Below, piece after piece: positions 6,087-12,690 of a stretch of 32,199 nucleotides of DNA. The notes below the pieces were generated by a model, which was not told the origin of the DNA, searched no databases, and worked only from the letters and a program-made list of their open reading frames with translations. Numbering within the stretch: position 1 is the first letter of the stretch; each line of letters starts with the position of its first letter. Origin of the DNA: a virus; the IMG/VR virus record IMGVR_UViG_3300022602_000283, positions 1 to 32,199 of that record; one strand, 5' to 3'. The translations under genes were made by a program, and so were the position numbers.

Positions 6087-6115
6087 TAGACAAACAATCA
6101 TAAGTACAGTATAAT
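6087..6115 (+). promoter_or_regulatory. sigma70 promoter ahead of a truncated tRNA and the oxygenase gene
   Basis: TAGACA (6087-6092), a 17-bp spacer and TATAAT (6110-6115). The next transcribed element is the 25-nt copy of the tRNA-Leu 5' end at 6124, so this is probably the original or a duplicated tRNA-Leu promoter. A second TATAAT at 6232-6237 has no good -35 box. Confidence 0.7.
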
Positions 6116-6123
6116 AAGATTTT

Positions 6124-6148
6124 AAACAATGCGTAAGTGGTGGAATGG
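6124..6148 (+). pseudogene. Truncated duplicate of the tRNA-Leu 5' end
   Basis: These 25 bases are identical to 7995-8019, which cover the 5' flank, acceptor strand and D arm of tRNA-Leu. No anticodon, T arm or 3' acceptor follows. The remainder up to 6289 holds no gene. The two copies form a direct repeat flanking the oxygenase and TctC-like genes. Confidence 0.85.
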
Positions 6149-6289
6149 ATATCGTTGCAACAGTGACGATTGTGTGCCGTTTTGATGGTCTATACTAAAT
6201 AATAGTGTATTTCAAAACAGTTCTTACACTGTATAATTCAATCAGATTGCCAACTTCATTGGCAATACACCCACACTATTAGGATAAGT

Positions 6290-7042
6290 ATGACAAAGAA
6301 AAAACTCTCTGAATTTGATAGTCTTTGGGAATGGACTAAAACAAAGAGTAACTACCACTTTGACGATTTTAGAACAGATGAACCTGGTTTTGGATTCAAA
6401 GTGATTGAAACATTCCCGGTAACTTGGGCGCACCATATTCAAACAATTCGTGATGCCTGTACCCCCAAAACATGGAACAATCTTACACGCACTGGTGGCT
6501 CTCACGGGCACCGTGTGTTGGGTATTGATAAACGCAAGAGCGATATTGCACAAGGGTTGGGTGATATTGATGAGATTGAGTTATCTTCAGTCTACGAAGC
6601 ATTTAATGAAATGCCAGAGTTAAAGGCAATTATTGACAGCTTTCATTTGGAAAAACCACAGGCACGTTGTCACGTACAATGTACTGGGCAGATGTTTACA
6701 TTGCACATAGACCCAATTCAGCGAATGTTCTATGATCATTCACGTGATGGTGCAGTTCACGACCCAGATCCGGATCTTGATGATTACGGATATGATGTTA
6801 AAGACATTATTCGTATCACAGTTATGTTAGAAGACTGGAAACCTGGACAATTCTTAATGTATGGCAACACTCTGTATCAGCAATGGCGTGCTGGTGAAGC
6901 ACACATACACGATTGGATCAATATGCCACACTCGTCAGCAAATGCAAGTCAACACACACGAATTTCATTACAAGTAACTGGGTTACGCACAGCACTAACT
7001 CCATCTGCTTATGATGTTCGTACATTCAAAGCAAATCAATAA
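6290..7042 (+). CDS. 2OG-Fe(II) oxygenase-like protein
   Basis: The 250-residue product has a jelly-roll hydroxylase pattern. HID (139-141) supplies the HxD metal pair, the distal histidine is in NMPHSS (His214), and an Arg ten residues later (Arg224, HTRISLQ) would hold 2-oxoglutarate. The segment between them (RITVMLEDWKPGQFLMYGN) fits the core strands. Such enzymes hydroxylate proteins, nucleic acids or small molecules, and T4-like phages of aquatic bacteria often carry several. The substrate is unknown. Ribosome-binding AGGA is at about 6280. It is followed 10 nt later by the TctC-like gene, probably in one transcript from the 6087 promoter. Confidence 0.75.
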   Translation: MTKKKLSEFDSLWEWTKTKSNYHFDDFRTDEPGFGFKVIETFPVTWAHHIQTIRDACTPKTWNNLTRTGGSHGHRVLGIDKRKSDIAQGLGDIDEIELSSVYEAFNEMPELKAIIDSFHLEKPQARCHVQCTGQMFTLHIDPIQRMFYDHSRDGAVHDPDPDLDDYGYDVKDIIRITVMLEDWKPGQFLMYGNTLYQQWRAGEAHIHDWINMPHSSANASQHTRISLQVTGLRTALTPSAYDVRTFKANQ

Positions 7043-7052
7043 GGAAAAATCA

Positions 7053-7952
7053 ATGTTTAAAAAAATTCTAGCAGCATTTATTATGCTCTTTACTTTATCG
7101 GCTTGGTCAGCAGAACGTATCTCTATTGTATGGGGTTTTGCAGCAGGATCTAATCAGGCAAACTTTTATCGTGCAATGGTCAATGAACTCAACAGTATGC
7201 AAAACAAGTATGAGTTTGTTTTTGAAAATCGACAAGGTGCTGGTGGCGCCGTTGCTGGTCGTTATGTGCTAGCCAACGCAGACCATGCTATCTTTGGCGG
7301 AACCAGTACATTCTTTTTGCGCAGTCAATTTGACACACAAACTGGATATTCTACCAGTGAGTTCAAGCCAGTCTGTGTACAAACTTTGGGAGCCCCGTTG
7401 GTCTTGCTCAGTAGAAAATACACTGACCTAAAGAGCTTCAATAACCGGGGTGGCACAGTATCAGTAAGTGGATTTGGTAGTAGCAGTCATCTAGTCGCTA
7501 GTATCTTACAAGAGCAAGATCCCACTGTTCGCATTGTCAACTATACCACATTGGTAGATGCCAACAAAGATGTTATGGGTCAGCACATTGATGCAGGATG
7601 GAATTTCTATGCTGACGTTGATAAGTTGATTGAAAGTGGAACAGCGCACGGATTGGCTCTGACTGGCAAACATAGTCTAAACGGAGTTCCAACATTTAAA
7701 CAAGTTGGGGTCAACGGATTCGAAGAACTCACATCTAACACTGCTATGTTTGTTAGCGCAAAGATGCCCGAAGACAAAGCCAAAGAGTTGCACGAACTGT
7801 TGCGCAAAGTAAACAATTTGCCAGCTATCCACGAGTTCTATGCACGTGAGTACAGTCATCCAGCTGACTTTGACTATGAACAAACAAAACAGTGGTACAT
7901 CAAGCAAGAAGTATTTTGGACAGTGCAGTCAAGAAAAATAAGACCATTTTGA
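7053..7952 (+). CDS. Tripartite tricarboxylate transporter (Bug/TctC) substrate-binding protein
   Basis: The 299-residue product has an N-terminal signal peptide (KK, hydrophobic core AAFIMLFTL, cleavage near residue 20) and the Bug-family pattern. An early IVWGFAAGS ligand loop is followed by NRQGAGGAVAGRYVLANA, matching the family's GAGG..ga..vAka segment. Bug proteins are periplasmic receptors for carboxylates and related solutes. They feed TctAB permeases and are massively expanded in Betaproteobacteria. The phage copy is slightly shorter than the usual 320 residues and has no permease partner here, so it presumably works with the host transporter or as a decoy or sensor. The start at 7053 is chosen for AAGGA upstream and the signal peptide. 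It is part of the host-like cargo island. Confidence 0.85.
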   Translation: MFKKILAAFIMLFTLSAWSAERISIVWGFAAGSNQANFYRAMVNELNSMQNKYEFVFENRQGAGGAVAGRYVLANADHAIFGGTSTFFLRSQFDTQTGYSTSEFKPVCVQTLGAPLVLLSRKYTDLKSFNNRGGTVSVSGFGSSSHLVASILQEQDPTVRIVNYTTLVDANKDVMGQHIDAGWNFYADVDKLIESGTAHGLALTGKHSLNGVPTFKQVGVNGFEELTSNTAMFVSAKMPEDKAKELHELLRKVNNLPAIHEFYAREYSHPADFDYEQTKQWYIKQEVFWTVQSRKIRPF

Positions 7953-7953
7953 C

Positions 7954-7982
7954 TTGACACACAGACATAAATAAATTACAAT
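7954..7982 (+). promoter_or_regulatory. sigma70 promoter for tRNA-Leu
   Basis: TTGACA (7954-7959), a 17-bp spacer and TACAAT (7977-7982). The tRNA starts 20 nt downstream at 8002. The spacer contains CATAAATA (7966-7973), resembling a T4-type late promoter box. Confidence 0.8.
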
Positions 7983-8001
7983 ATCTACTGTAACAAACAA
8001 T

Positions 8002-8085
8002 GCGTAAGTGGTGGAATGGTATACACTCTGGTCTTAGAAGCCAGCGCCGCAAGGATTGAGAGTTCGAGTCTCTCCTTACGCACCA
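8002..8085 (+). tRNA. tRNA-Leu (TAG)
   Basis: This is a type II tRNA. The acceptor is gcgtaag/cttacgc, anticodon loop cttagaa (anticodon TAG) sits on ctggt/gccag, and the extended variable arm is built on cc-GCAA-gg. The T loop is ttcgagt. Discriminator A and CCA are encoded. Its 5' end is duplicated at 6124. Confidence 0.9.
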
Positions 8086-8092
8086 AATTGTA

Positions 8093-8108
8093 CCTATAGC
8101 AATATAGG
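8093..8108 (+). other. GNRA hairpin after tRNA-Leu
   Basis: Perfect 6-bp stem cctata-GCAA-tatagg, 7 nt after the encoded CCA. There is no T-run, so it is more likely a processing or stabilising hairpin than a terminator. A second stem, aaagtc/gacttt, follows at about 8116-8138. Confidence 0.6.
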
Positions 8109-8197
8109 ATGACAAGAAAGTCTTGGACACGCAGACTTTAAAGAGAGGTGGGAGCAGGTGGAAACCTTGCATTCTTCAACAACAAACTAGGTATTAT

Positions 8198-8425
8198 ATG
8201 AGCAGCAGTTACAGTCGTGGTCCAACTCTGGATTTGGAAAAATGTGTGGCAAACATGGACAATAATCGTTTTATGTTGATTGTGGTAGCAAGCGCACGAG
8301 TTCGTGAAATTGCAAGCAAGAACAAACACAGTACCAGATTTGAACATCGTAACCCAGTGATTACGACACTCAAAGAAGTTGAAGAAGGTAAACTTGATAT
8401 TACAGGCATTAAGAATATCAAATAA
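8198..8425 (+). CDS. rpoZ: RNA polymerase omega subunit-like protein
   Basis: The 75-residue product aligns by eye with bacterial omega. An N-terminal LDLEKCVANMDNNRF segment matches the family's ..vedcl..i.NRF, followed by a helix LIVVASARVREIA matching l.laAs.RArqia. The C-terminal PVITTLKEVEEGKLDI matches kptvvALrEIaaGkv. Length and domain order are as in cellular omega, which chaperones the beta' subunit and affects sigma use and ppGpp response. A phage copy could replace host omega and alter promoter choice. The start at 8198 is chosen because the conserved region begins soon after; the ribosome-binding site is weak (taggt). It lies between tRNA-Leu and tRNA-Gly, probably on one transcript from 7954. 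Confidence 0.8.
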   Translation: MSSSYSRGPTLDLEKCVANMDNNRFMLIVVASARVREIASKNKHSTRFEHRNPVITTLKEVEEGKLDITGIKNIK

Positions 8426-8432
8426 GAATACT

Positions 8433-8506
8433 GCGGGATTGGCATATTGGTTGTGTCCCAGCCTTCCAAGCTGGTTAAAGGAGTTCGATTCTCCTATCCC
8501 GCTCCA
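8433..8506 (+). tRNA. tRNA-Gly (TCC)
   Basis: The acceptor is gcgggat/atcccgc. Anticodon loop cttccaa (anticodon TCC) sits on ccagc/gctgg, and the T stem is aggag/ctcct around ttcgatt. TCCA is encoded, and U73 is the normal Gly discriminator. It starts 8 nt after the omega gene and ends 6 nt before the deaminase start. Confidence 0.9.
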
Positions 8507-8511
8507 TTACA

Positions 8512-9027
8512 ATGAAACCTAAATTTCAACAACTATACATGGACTGGGCACTGCGTGTCGCAGAATTAAGTTATGCAAAAAGACTGCAAGTTGGAGCAGT
8601 TATTGTCAAAGACGATACGGTTATTAGTTACGGCTACAACGGTATGCCTGCAGGGTGGGACAACAACTGCGAGACCAAAGAGTGGTGGAATCCAGAACTC
8701 GAAGACCTTCACCCAGACGAAATAAACTCATTATATCCATTCTATGGTGAACACGAAGTCGGAGACTATATTGCCAACGGCAGATACAGACTTGTCACTA
8801 AGTCAGAAGTCCTACACGCTGAATCAAATGCTATTGCAAAATTGGCGAAGTCTAGCAACAGTGGTCTTGGTGCTGAGTTATTTGTTACTCACAGTCCCTG
8901 CATCCAATGTGCAAAACTTATCTATCAGTCAGGTATTGCTCGTGTATATTATGGTGCAAACTATCGTGATGATGCTGGAGTAAAGTTCTTAAAACAAAGT
9001 GGCATCACAGTCACGCAATTAGTATAA
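8512..9027 (+). CDS. Deoxycytidylate (dCMP) deaminase
   Basis: The 171-residue product has the zinc signature of cytidine/dCMP deaminases: HAES (102-105) with the catalytic Glu, and PCIQC (129-133). QVGAVIVKDDTVISYGYNG at the N-terminus is typical of the dCMP branch. It converts dCMP to dUMP for thymidylate synthesis, as T4 Cd does. Length and motifs match phage homologues; the 50-90 segment is the usual phage-type insertion with an extra Cys and His. The start is immediately after tRNA-Gly with no clear Shine-Dalgarno, so its translation may depend on tRNA processing. A weak hairpin (aacct-aat-aggtt, 9038-9050) follows the gene. Confidence 0.9.
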   Translation: MKPKFQQLYMDWALRVAELSYAKRLQVGAVIVKDDTVISYGYNGMPAGWDNNCETKEWWNPELEDLHPDEINSLYPFYGEHEVGDYIANGRYRLVTKSEVLHAESNAIAKLAKSSNSGLGAELFVTHSPCIQCAKLIYQSGIARVYYGANYRDDAGVKFLKQSGITVTQLV

Positions 9028-9030
9028 ATA
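9023..9030 (+). promoter_or_regulatory. Candidate T4-type late promoter box
   Basis: TATAAATA is identical to the T4 late-promoter consensus and is centred in a perfect inverted repeat attagta-TAAA-tactaat (9018-9035). It overlaps the stop of the deaminase gene and lies about 80 nt upstream of the porin. No late sigma factor (gp55) is visible in this window, so assignment is tentative. Confidence 0.4.
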
Positions 9031-9048
9031 CTAATCTAACCTAATAGG

Positions 9049-9077
9049 TTGATTTTTCAAACTTATGTCAGTACAAT
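9049..9077 (+). promoter_or_regulatory. sigma70 promoter for the porin
   Basis: TTGATT (9049-9054), a 17-bp spacer and TACAAT (9072-9077). The predicted leader is about 28 nt, with AAGGA at 9101-9105 ahead of ATG 9112. Confidence 0.75.
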
Positions 9078-9111
9078 GACATTTTCAACTTTCATTTTAT
9101 AAGGATAAACA

Positions 9112-10125
9112 ATGAAAAAATTCGCACTTTTATTCGCTTTGTTTGCTGCGATGGGCGTAGCACAAGCGGACGTTAGCGTATTTGGTACAATGGATGCTGG
9201 TTATTCTAGCTCTAAAGCACCAGGTGCAGCAGCATCAACTACTAGCTTTACCAGTGGCGGTATGACAACCAGCTACATTGGTTTCAAAGGCGCAGAAGAT
9301 TTGGGCAATGGCTCTAAAGCTGTGTTCGAATTGTCTAGCTTCTTGAATGACGGCAATGGTGCTGTTCAAGGTGGTACAACAGTCAACACATTTGCACGTA
9401 GCGCATACGCTGGCTTGCAAGGAAATTTTGGTGAAGTAACAATGGGTCGTCAAACAAACCCAAGTTTCTTGCCAGTTATCTTGTTTAACGCTTATGGCGA
9501 TAGTGGTGCTTATAGCCCATTGTGGCACGCCACTTACTTCGGTAACACAGGCAATGCAACAACACAGTTGTTCAATGACACAGCTTGGGACAACAGTGTA
9601 AAATACACAACACCAAGCATTGGTGGTGCAACAGTTAGCTTGCAAAACTCTAAAGGCACAGGTGCACAAAACTTTGGTGGTAATGCAATGTACTTCAAAG
9701 ATGACTTGGCATTGACAGCATTCTGGCAAAAGACAGGTTACAATAGCTCTGGTAGTTTCCAAACTGATATCTACACAGCCAACCCAGGTACACGTTCTAC
9801 AGAGCGTGGTCTAGGTGCTAGTTACGATTTGCACTTGGCTAAATTGTTTGCTACCTACACAGAAGGTAAAGACAAAGCATTGAACATGGATGGCAAGACA
9901 ACTCAAGTGTCTGCATTGGTTCCAGTTGGTCCAGGCAACGTAATGGCAGAAGCAGCACATACACGTTATGATGCTGGCACTATCACTACATACGACGAGT
10001 ATGCAGTTGGCTATGACTACAACTTGAGCAAGAAAACAGACGTTTACGCTACAGTTGGTCGCACTTATGTTACTGCTATGACAGCAGGTCAAACATTGGG
10101 CGCTGGTCTACGTATCCGCTTCTAA
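9112..10125 (+). CDS. Outer-membrane porin, Gram-negative Porin_4 type
   Basis: The 337-residue product has a clean signal peptide ending AQA (cleavage about residue 19). The mature start DVSVFGTMDAGYSS has the form of betaproteobacterial trimeric porins (..ssVtlyGvvDag..). Alternating beta-strand sequence runs throughout, with YIGFKGAEDLGNGSKAVFELSS and a GEVTMGRQ strand, and it ends with an aromatic Phe (GLRIRF), the BamA recognition signal. It should form a general-diffusion channel in the host outer membrane. It has its own promoter and terminator, so it is a self-contained transferred unit. The T- and A-ending codons look like those of neighbouring phage genes, which argues for long residence. 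Possible roles are nutrient entry during infection or masking and replacement of the host receptor porin. Confidence 0.9.
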   Translation: MKKFALLFALFAAMGVAQADVSVFGTMDAGYSSSKAPGAAASTTSFTSGGMTTSYIGFKGAEDLGNGSKAVFELSSFLNDGNGAVQGGTTVNTFARSAYAGLQGNFGEVTMGRQTNPSFLPVILFNAYGDSGAYSPLWHATYFGNTGNATTQLFNDTAWDNSVKYTTPSIGGATVSLQNSKGTGAQNFGGNAMYFKDDLALTAFWQKTGYNSSGSFQTDIYTANPGTRSTERGLGASYDLHLAKLFATYTEGKDKALNMDGKTTQVSALVPVGPGNVMAEAAHTRYDAGTITTYDEYAVGYDYNLSKKTDVYATVGRTYVTAMTAGQTLGAGLRIRF

Positions 10126-10140
10126 TCAAACGGTAAACAA

Positions 10141-10164
10141 AAAGGGCACTTAGGTGCCCTTTTT
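10141..10164 (+). terminator. Rho-independent terminator after the porin
   Basis: Perfect stem aaagggcac-ttag-gtgcccttt followed by T residues, 15 nt after the porin stop. Confidence 0.9.
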
Positions 10165-10166
10165 TA

Positions 10167-10195
10167 TTGGCTATTCGCCCTAGATCGTGTATAAT
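10167..10195 (+). promoter_or_regulatory. sigma70 promoter
   Basis: TTGGCT (10167-10172), a 17-bp spacer and a perfect TATAAT (10190-10195). It drives the small gene at 10224 and the methyltransferase. Confidence 0.7.
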
Positions 10196-10223
10196 CACAG
10201 TATCAACTAACTCAAGGAACAAA

Positions 10224-10385
10224 ATGTTTGAAAGTTTAGAAATTCGAAAAGCTGCTAACGGCTTTATCTTGGTAGTAAATACCGAAGAAGACTCAAAAGA
10301 ATATGTGTACGACACAGAACGCAAATTGATGCGTGTTATCAAAAGTCAATTGGGCGAAAAGATTACAGAGGCAGATAAAGATTAA
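10224..10385 (+). CDS. Small hypothetical protein (53 aa)
   Basis: It is a small two-strand/helix protein (MFESLEIRKAANGFILVV...EYVYDTERKLMRVIKSQLGE). The composition suggests a beta hairpin followed by a helix. No domain is recognised. It has a good aagga ahead of ATG 10224 and a 1-nt overlap (TAATG) with the methyltransferase, so the two are translationally coupled. Confidence 0.8.
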   Translation: MFESLEIRKAANGFILVVNTEEDSKEYVYDTERKLMRVIKSQLGEKITEADKD

Positions 10386-10972
10386 TGTCAAACGAAACAA
10401 CAAAAGCAAGGCTACGCCGCTTACCAGATACACAATATGCAGAAGCATATTTTGTTGGTAATGGTATCGATATTGGGTGTGGTGATGACTCACTGGGTCA
10501 ACACACAGATACCTACACTAAAATTCAAAATGTAAAACCTTGGGACTTGCCTGATGGTGATGCTCAGTTGATGGCCAGTGTTGCAGACGATACTTATGAT
10601 TTTGTTCATAGCAGTCACTGTTTAGAACATATGCGAGATCCAGTTGAAGCGTTTAATAACTGGATTAGAATCTGTAAACCCGGGGGATATATCGTTGTCA
10701 CTGTGCCCGAAGAAGACCTGTACGAGCAAGGTCGTTGGCCCAGCGAATACAATCACGATCACAAAACAACTTGGACTATTGCAAAAGAATCAAGTTGGAG
10801 TCCAGTGAGTATCAGTGTAGTTCCATTCTTATATGGAATGTTGGATCAAATTGAAATCATCAAGATTCATTTAATCGATCACAACTATCACTATGATGTT
10901 AAGGGTGTGGATCAGACTCGTGGAGAAGCAGAGTCTGCAATCGAATTCATTGTGCGCAAGCGCAGCGCATAA
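10385..10972 (+). CDS. Class I SAM-dependent methyltransferase
   Basis: The 195-residue product has motif I GIDIGCGDD (about 27-35). A motif resembling YDFVHSSHCLEHMRDP, and then PGGYIVVTVPEED, place it in the Methyltransf_11 group. This group often modifies sugars or small metabolites in surface-glycan clusters. Its neighbours on the other strand (FkbM, sugar nucleotidyltransferase, glycosyltransferase) support a glycan role. The 3' end overlaps the convergent GDPD-like gene by 61 nt, so both C-termini are encoded on the same DNA. Confidence 0.85.
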   Translation: MSNETTKARLRRLPDTQYAEAYFVGNGIDIGCGDDSLGQHTDTYTKIQNVKPWDLPDGDAQLMASVADDTYDFVHSSHCLEHMRDPVEAFNNWIRICKPGGYIVVTVPEEDLYEQGRWPSEYNHDHKTTWTIAKESSWSPVSISVVPFLYGMLDQIEIIKIHLIDHNYHYDVKGVDQTRGEAESAIEFIVRKRSA

Positions 10973-11391
10973 TCTGAACAAATAGCATAGCACTTTGCAT
11001 CTACGCAGATGTTTAAAGTGCTATCTATCATTTCTGGCATTACCATAACGCTGCAAGTAGTCAGTTCTTGCCCTGGATAAGCCCAAATAAATCTATGAGA
11101 GGTAAGAGTAAAATTGTCCTCTTGATGCCAGAAATAGTTGTAGTCAGTGTCTAACAAAAATCTCAGCGCTGCAAGATTTTTAGCATGTATCCACAGACCA
11201 AATTCTTTTAAGAAGTCTTCCCTAATAGGATATTGTGGCTCATCGTGACCAAGCCACAACTCTGAATTTACAGCCCATAAATCAATTTCACAATCAAATC
11301 CAGCAGCCAGAGATTTTAAAATCTGTTCTGGATGATTTTCTAATTCTTTATTGGGTCCTTCTAAAAGACCTCTGTGTGCAATGTACTTCAT
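10912..11391 (-). CDS. Glycerophosphodiester phosphodiesterase-like domain protein
   Basis: The 159-residue product begins MKYIAHRG and continues with ENHPEQILKSLAAGFDCEIDLW and LWLGHDEPQYPI. These correspond to the GDPD/PI-PLC-like barrel elements HRG..E..pEN, E.Dv and vHD. It is shorter than full GDPDs (about 240), so it is a minimal barrel or a domain with altered function. In a surface-glycan cluster it may cleave or transfer glycerophosphoryl groups; the substrate is unknown. It is last in the four-gene minus-strand operon (ATGA overlap with the upstream gene). Its end overlaps the convergent methyltransferase gene by 61 nt. Confidence 0.75.
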   Translation of the reverse strand: MKYIAHRGLLEGPNKELENHPEQILKSLAAGFDCEIDLWAVNSELWLGHDEPQYPIREDFLKEFGLWIHAKNLAALRFLLDTDYNYFWHQEDNFTLTSHRFIWAYPGQELTTCSVMVMPEMIDSTLNICVDAKCYAICSDYALRLRTMNSIADSASPRV

Positions 11392-12077
11392 GTGGTTCTA
11401 ACACTGTATTCAAACGCTTCTCTGATGGGATGAACGTTTGCTGCAATTGTTTCATAAGGGATACCAGCACGAACAAAATAATCGTGCAGACTGTTTTCAG
11501 GATGTACTGGCTCTTGAGTTTGCACATAGTAATCTAATGCATCCCAATACCCCACAAGTTTCTTGTACATTTCGGGTGTGCCAAACAAGAAACTGTCTGT
11601 GAAGTAACAATCTTTGATGAAATGCCCACCTGCGTAGATTTTAGTAGGATCAGTATATTGAGTTAGGTCTATGACAGAATCAGAGGGAGAATCTGTTCGC
11701 ATACGTAATACCATATCGTATTTTTCACCGGTCTCGCTGACATATTGCTCAAACAGTTCGTGACATTTTACAATGCCCCACCACATTACTTCTAGGTATT
11801 GTGCAGATCCTATTAGATTCAATGGACCTTTTGATGGGGGTTTGTTGCTCTCATTGTCATCTAGTATTTGAACTACTGGGAAGCTGTACTTCTCCCCATC
11901 AATACCATTCACCTTAAGAAAATTTACAAACTGTTCTGGGGTCTGACCATACTTTTCTGTTTTCCAAGTTCGGATAAAGAAGTCTGCGTGGTCGAACCCT
12001 TTAAGCATTTGCATAAAACGGAAAATACCATTGTGATGGAATCTTGGAGCTCCGCTTAAACAGATTGCGATCTTCAT
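11388..12077 (-). CDS. Glycosyltransferase-like protein of a surface-glycan cluster
   Basis: The 229-residue product starts MKIAICLSGAPR, a form common in uncharacterised glycosyltransferase-like proteins of phages and giant viruses. It contains DMVLRMRTDS and an acidic/aromatic C-terminal half (HPENSLHDYFVRAGIPYE). The RxRxD segment resembles a donor-sugar/metal site (DxD-like). No membrane segments are seen. It lies between FkbM (stop and start adjacent) and GDPD (4-nt overlap), in a single minus-strand transcript. Sugar specificity cannot be deduced. Confidence 0.65.
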   Translation of the reverse strand: MKIAICLSGAPRFHHNGIFRFMQMLKGFDHADFFIRTWKTEKYGQTPEQFVNFLKVNGIDGEKYSFPVVQILDDNESNKPPSKGPLNLIGSAQYLEVMWWGIVKCHELFEQYVSETGEKYDMVLRMRTDSPSDSVIDLTQYTDPTKIYAGGHFIKDCYFTDSFLFGTPEMYKKLVGYWDALDYYVQTQEPVHPENSLHDYFVRAGIPYETIAANVHPIREAFEYSVRTT

Positions 12078-12689
12078 TTAAATTCTTTCAAAGAAAATGT
12101 TATCTTCGTTTTGTTGGGGTCTGATTTCTGCAATCTTAAATCCATTTGCTTGCAGAAACAATATAGTCTCGTCTTTTGAGTGTTGAGTTTTGTACAACTT
12201 GACATCCTCAGACTGTGGAACTTCAACAACTCCACGTTTAACTATTCTCAGCATATCTCCCAAACCCTTTAACACAGCAAGATCAGATCCTTGTGCGTCA
12301 ATATGCAGGTAATCGATTTCTGTAATCTCGGGAGCATTGGCTTTGATCCAAGTATCTAATCTATATACATTCACGTTCACAGTATCTCTGACCACAAAGT
12401 CAGTTCTGTCTGGCCAAGTTTTATCCAAATTGTCAGCAAATTCATTCAATGAACTGCTGCCAGTGTCGTCTTTTACCAAATGAAAGTCAGCTTCCCCGTC
12501 AAAGTCTGCAATAGCACAAGGGATTACGTTGTATCTATTAGCAAAGCCAGCACGGGCTGCGGTGTCGTTTAAACGATTCACTAGTTCTTTGGTTGGTTCA
12601 AATGCGTAACAAATTACATCTGAATTATCCCTTGTTGCATCTAGTGAATCTTCACCGTAATGCGCGCCTACATCAAACAAATATCTCAT
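12078..12689 (-). CDS. FkbM family methyltransferase
   Basis: The 203-residue product has the family pattern. The SAM motif is LFDVGAHYGED near the N-terminus, followed by CYAFEPTKELVNRL with the acidic ribose ligand. VNVYRLDTWI and EIDYLHIDAQGSDLAVLKG are the hallmark FkbM motif (iDylKiDvqGaE..vl.G). Such enzymes O-methylate sugars in capsules, lipopolysaccharide and antibiotics. It lies 1 nt after the HAD-nucleotidyltransferase gene and abuts the glycosyltransferase, consistent with joint action on one glycan. Confidence 0.9.
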   Translation of the reverse strand: MRYLFDVGAHYGEDSLDATRDNSDVICYAFEPTKELVNRLNDTAARAGFANRYNVIPCAIADFDGEADFHLVKDDTGSSSLNEFADNLDKTWPDRTDFVVRDTVNVNVYRLDTWIKANAPEITEIDYLHIDAQGSDLAVLKGLGDMLRIVKRGVVEVPQSEDVKLYKTQHSKDETILFLQANGFKIAEIRPQQNEDNIFFERI

Positions 12690-12690
12690 A

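Noticed and set aside
6124-6200. Complete second tRNA-Leu
   Set aside because: Only the 5' 25 nt match; no anticodon arm, T arm or 3' acceptor follows.
9235-10092. Long antisense frames within the porin gene
   Set aside because: They are shadow frames with Cys/Thr-rich products; the sense strand has signal peptide, beta strands, promoter and terminator.
6290-10166. Host chromosomal fragment or chimeric assembly explaining TctC, omega and porin genes
   Set aside because: The genes are interleaved with phage-type tRNAs and dCMP deaminase, share promoter style and codon preference with the rest, and have no boundary features. Chimerism cannot be fully excluded without read data.
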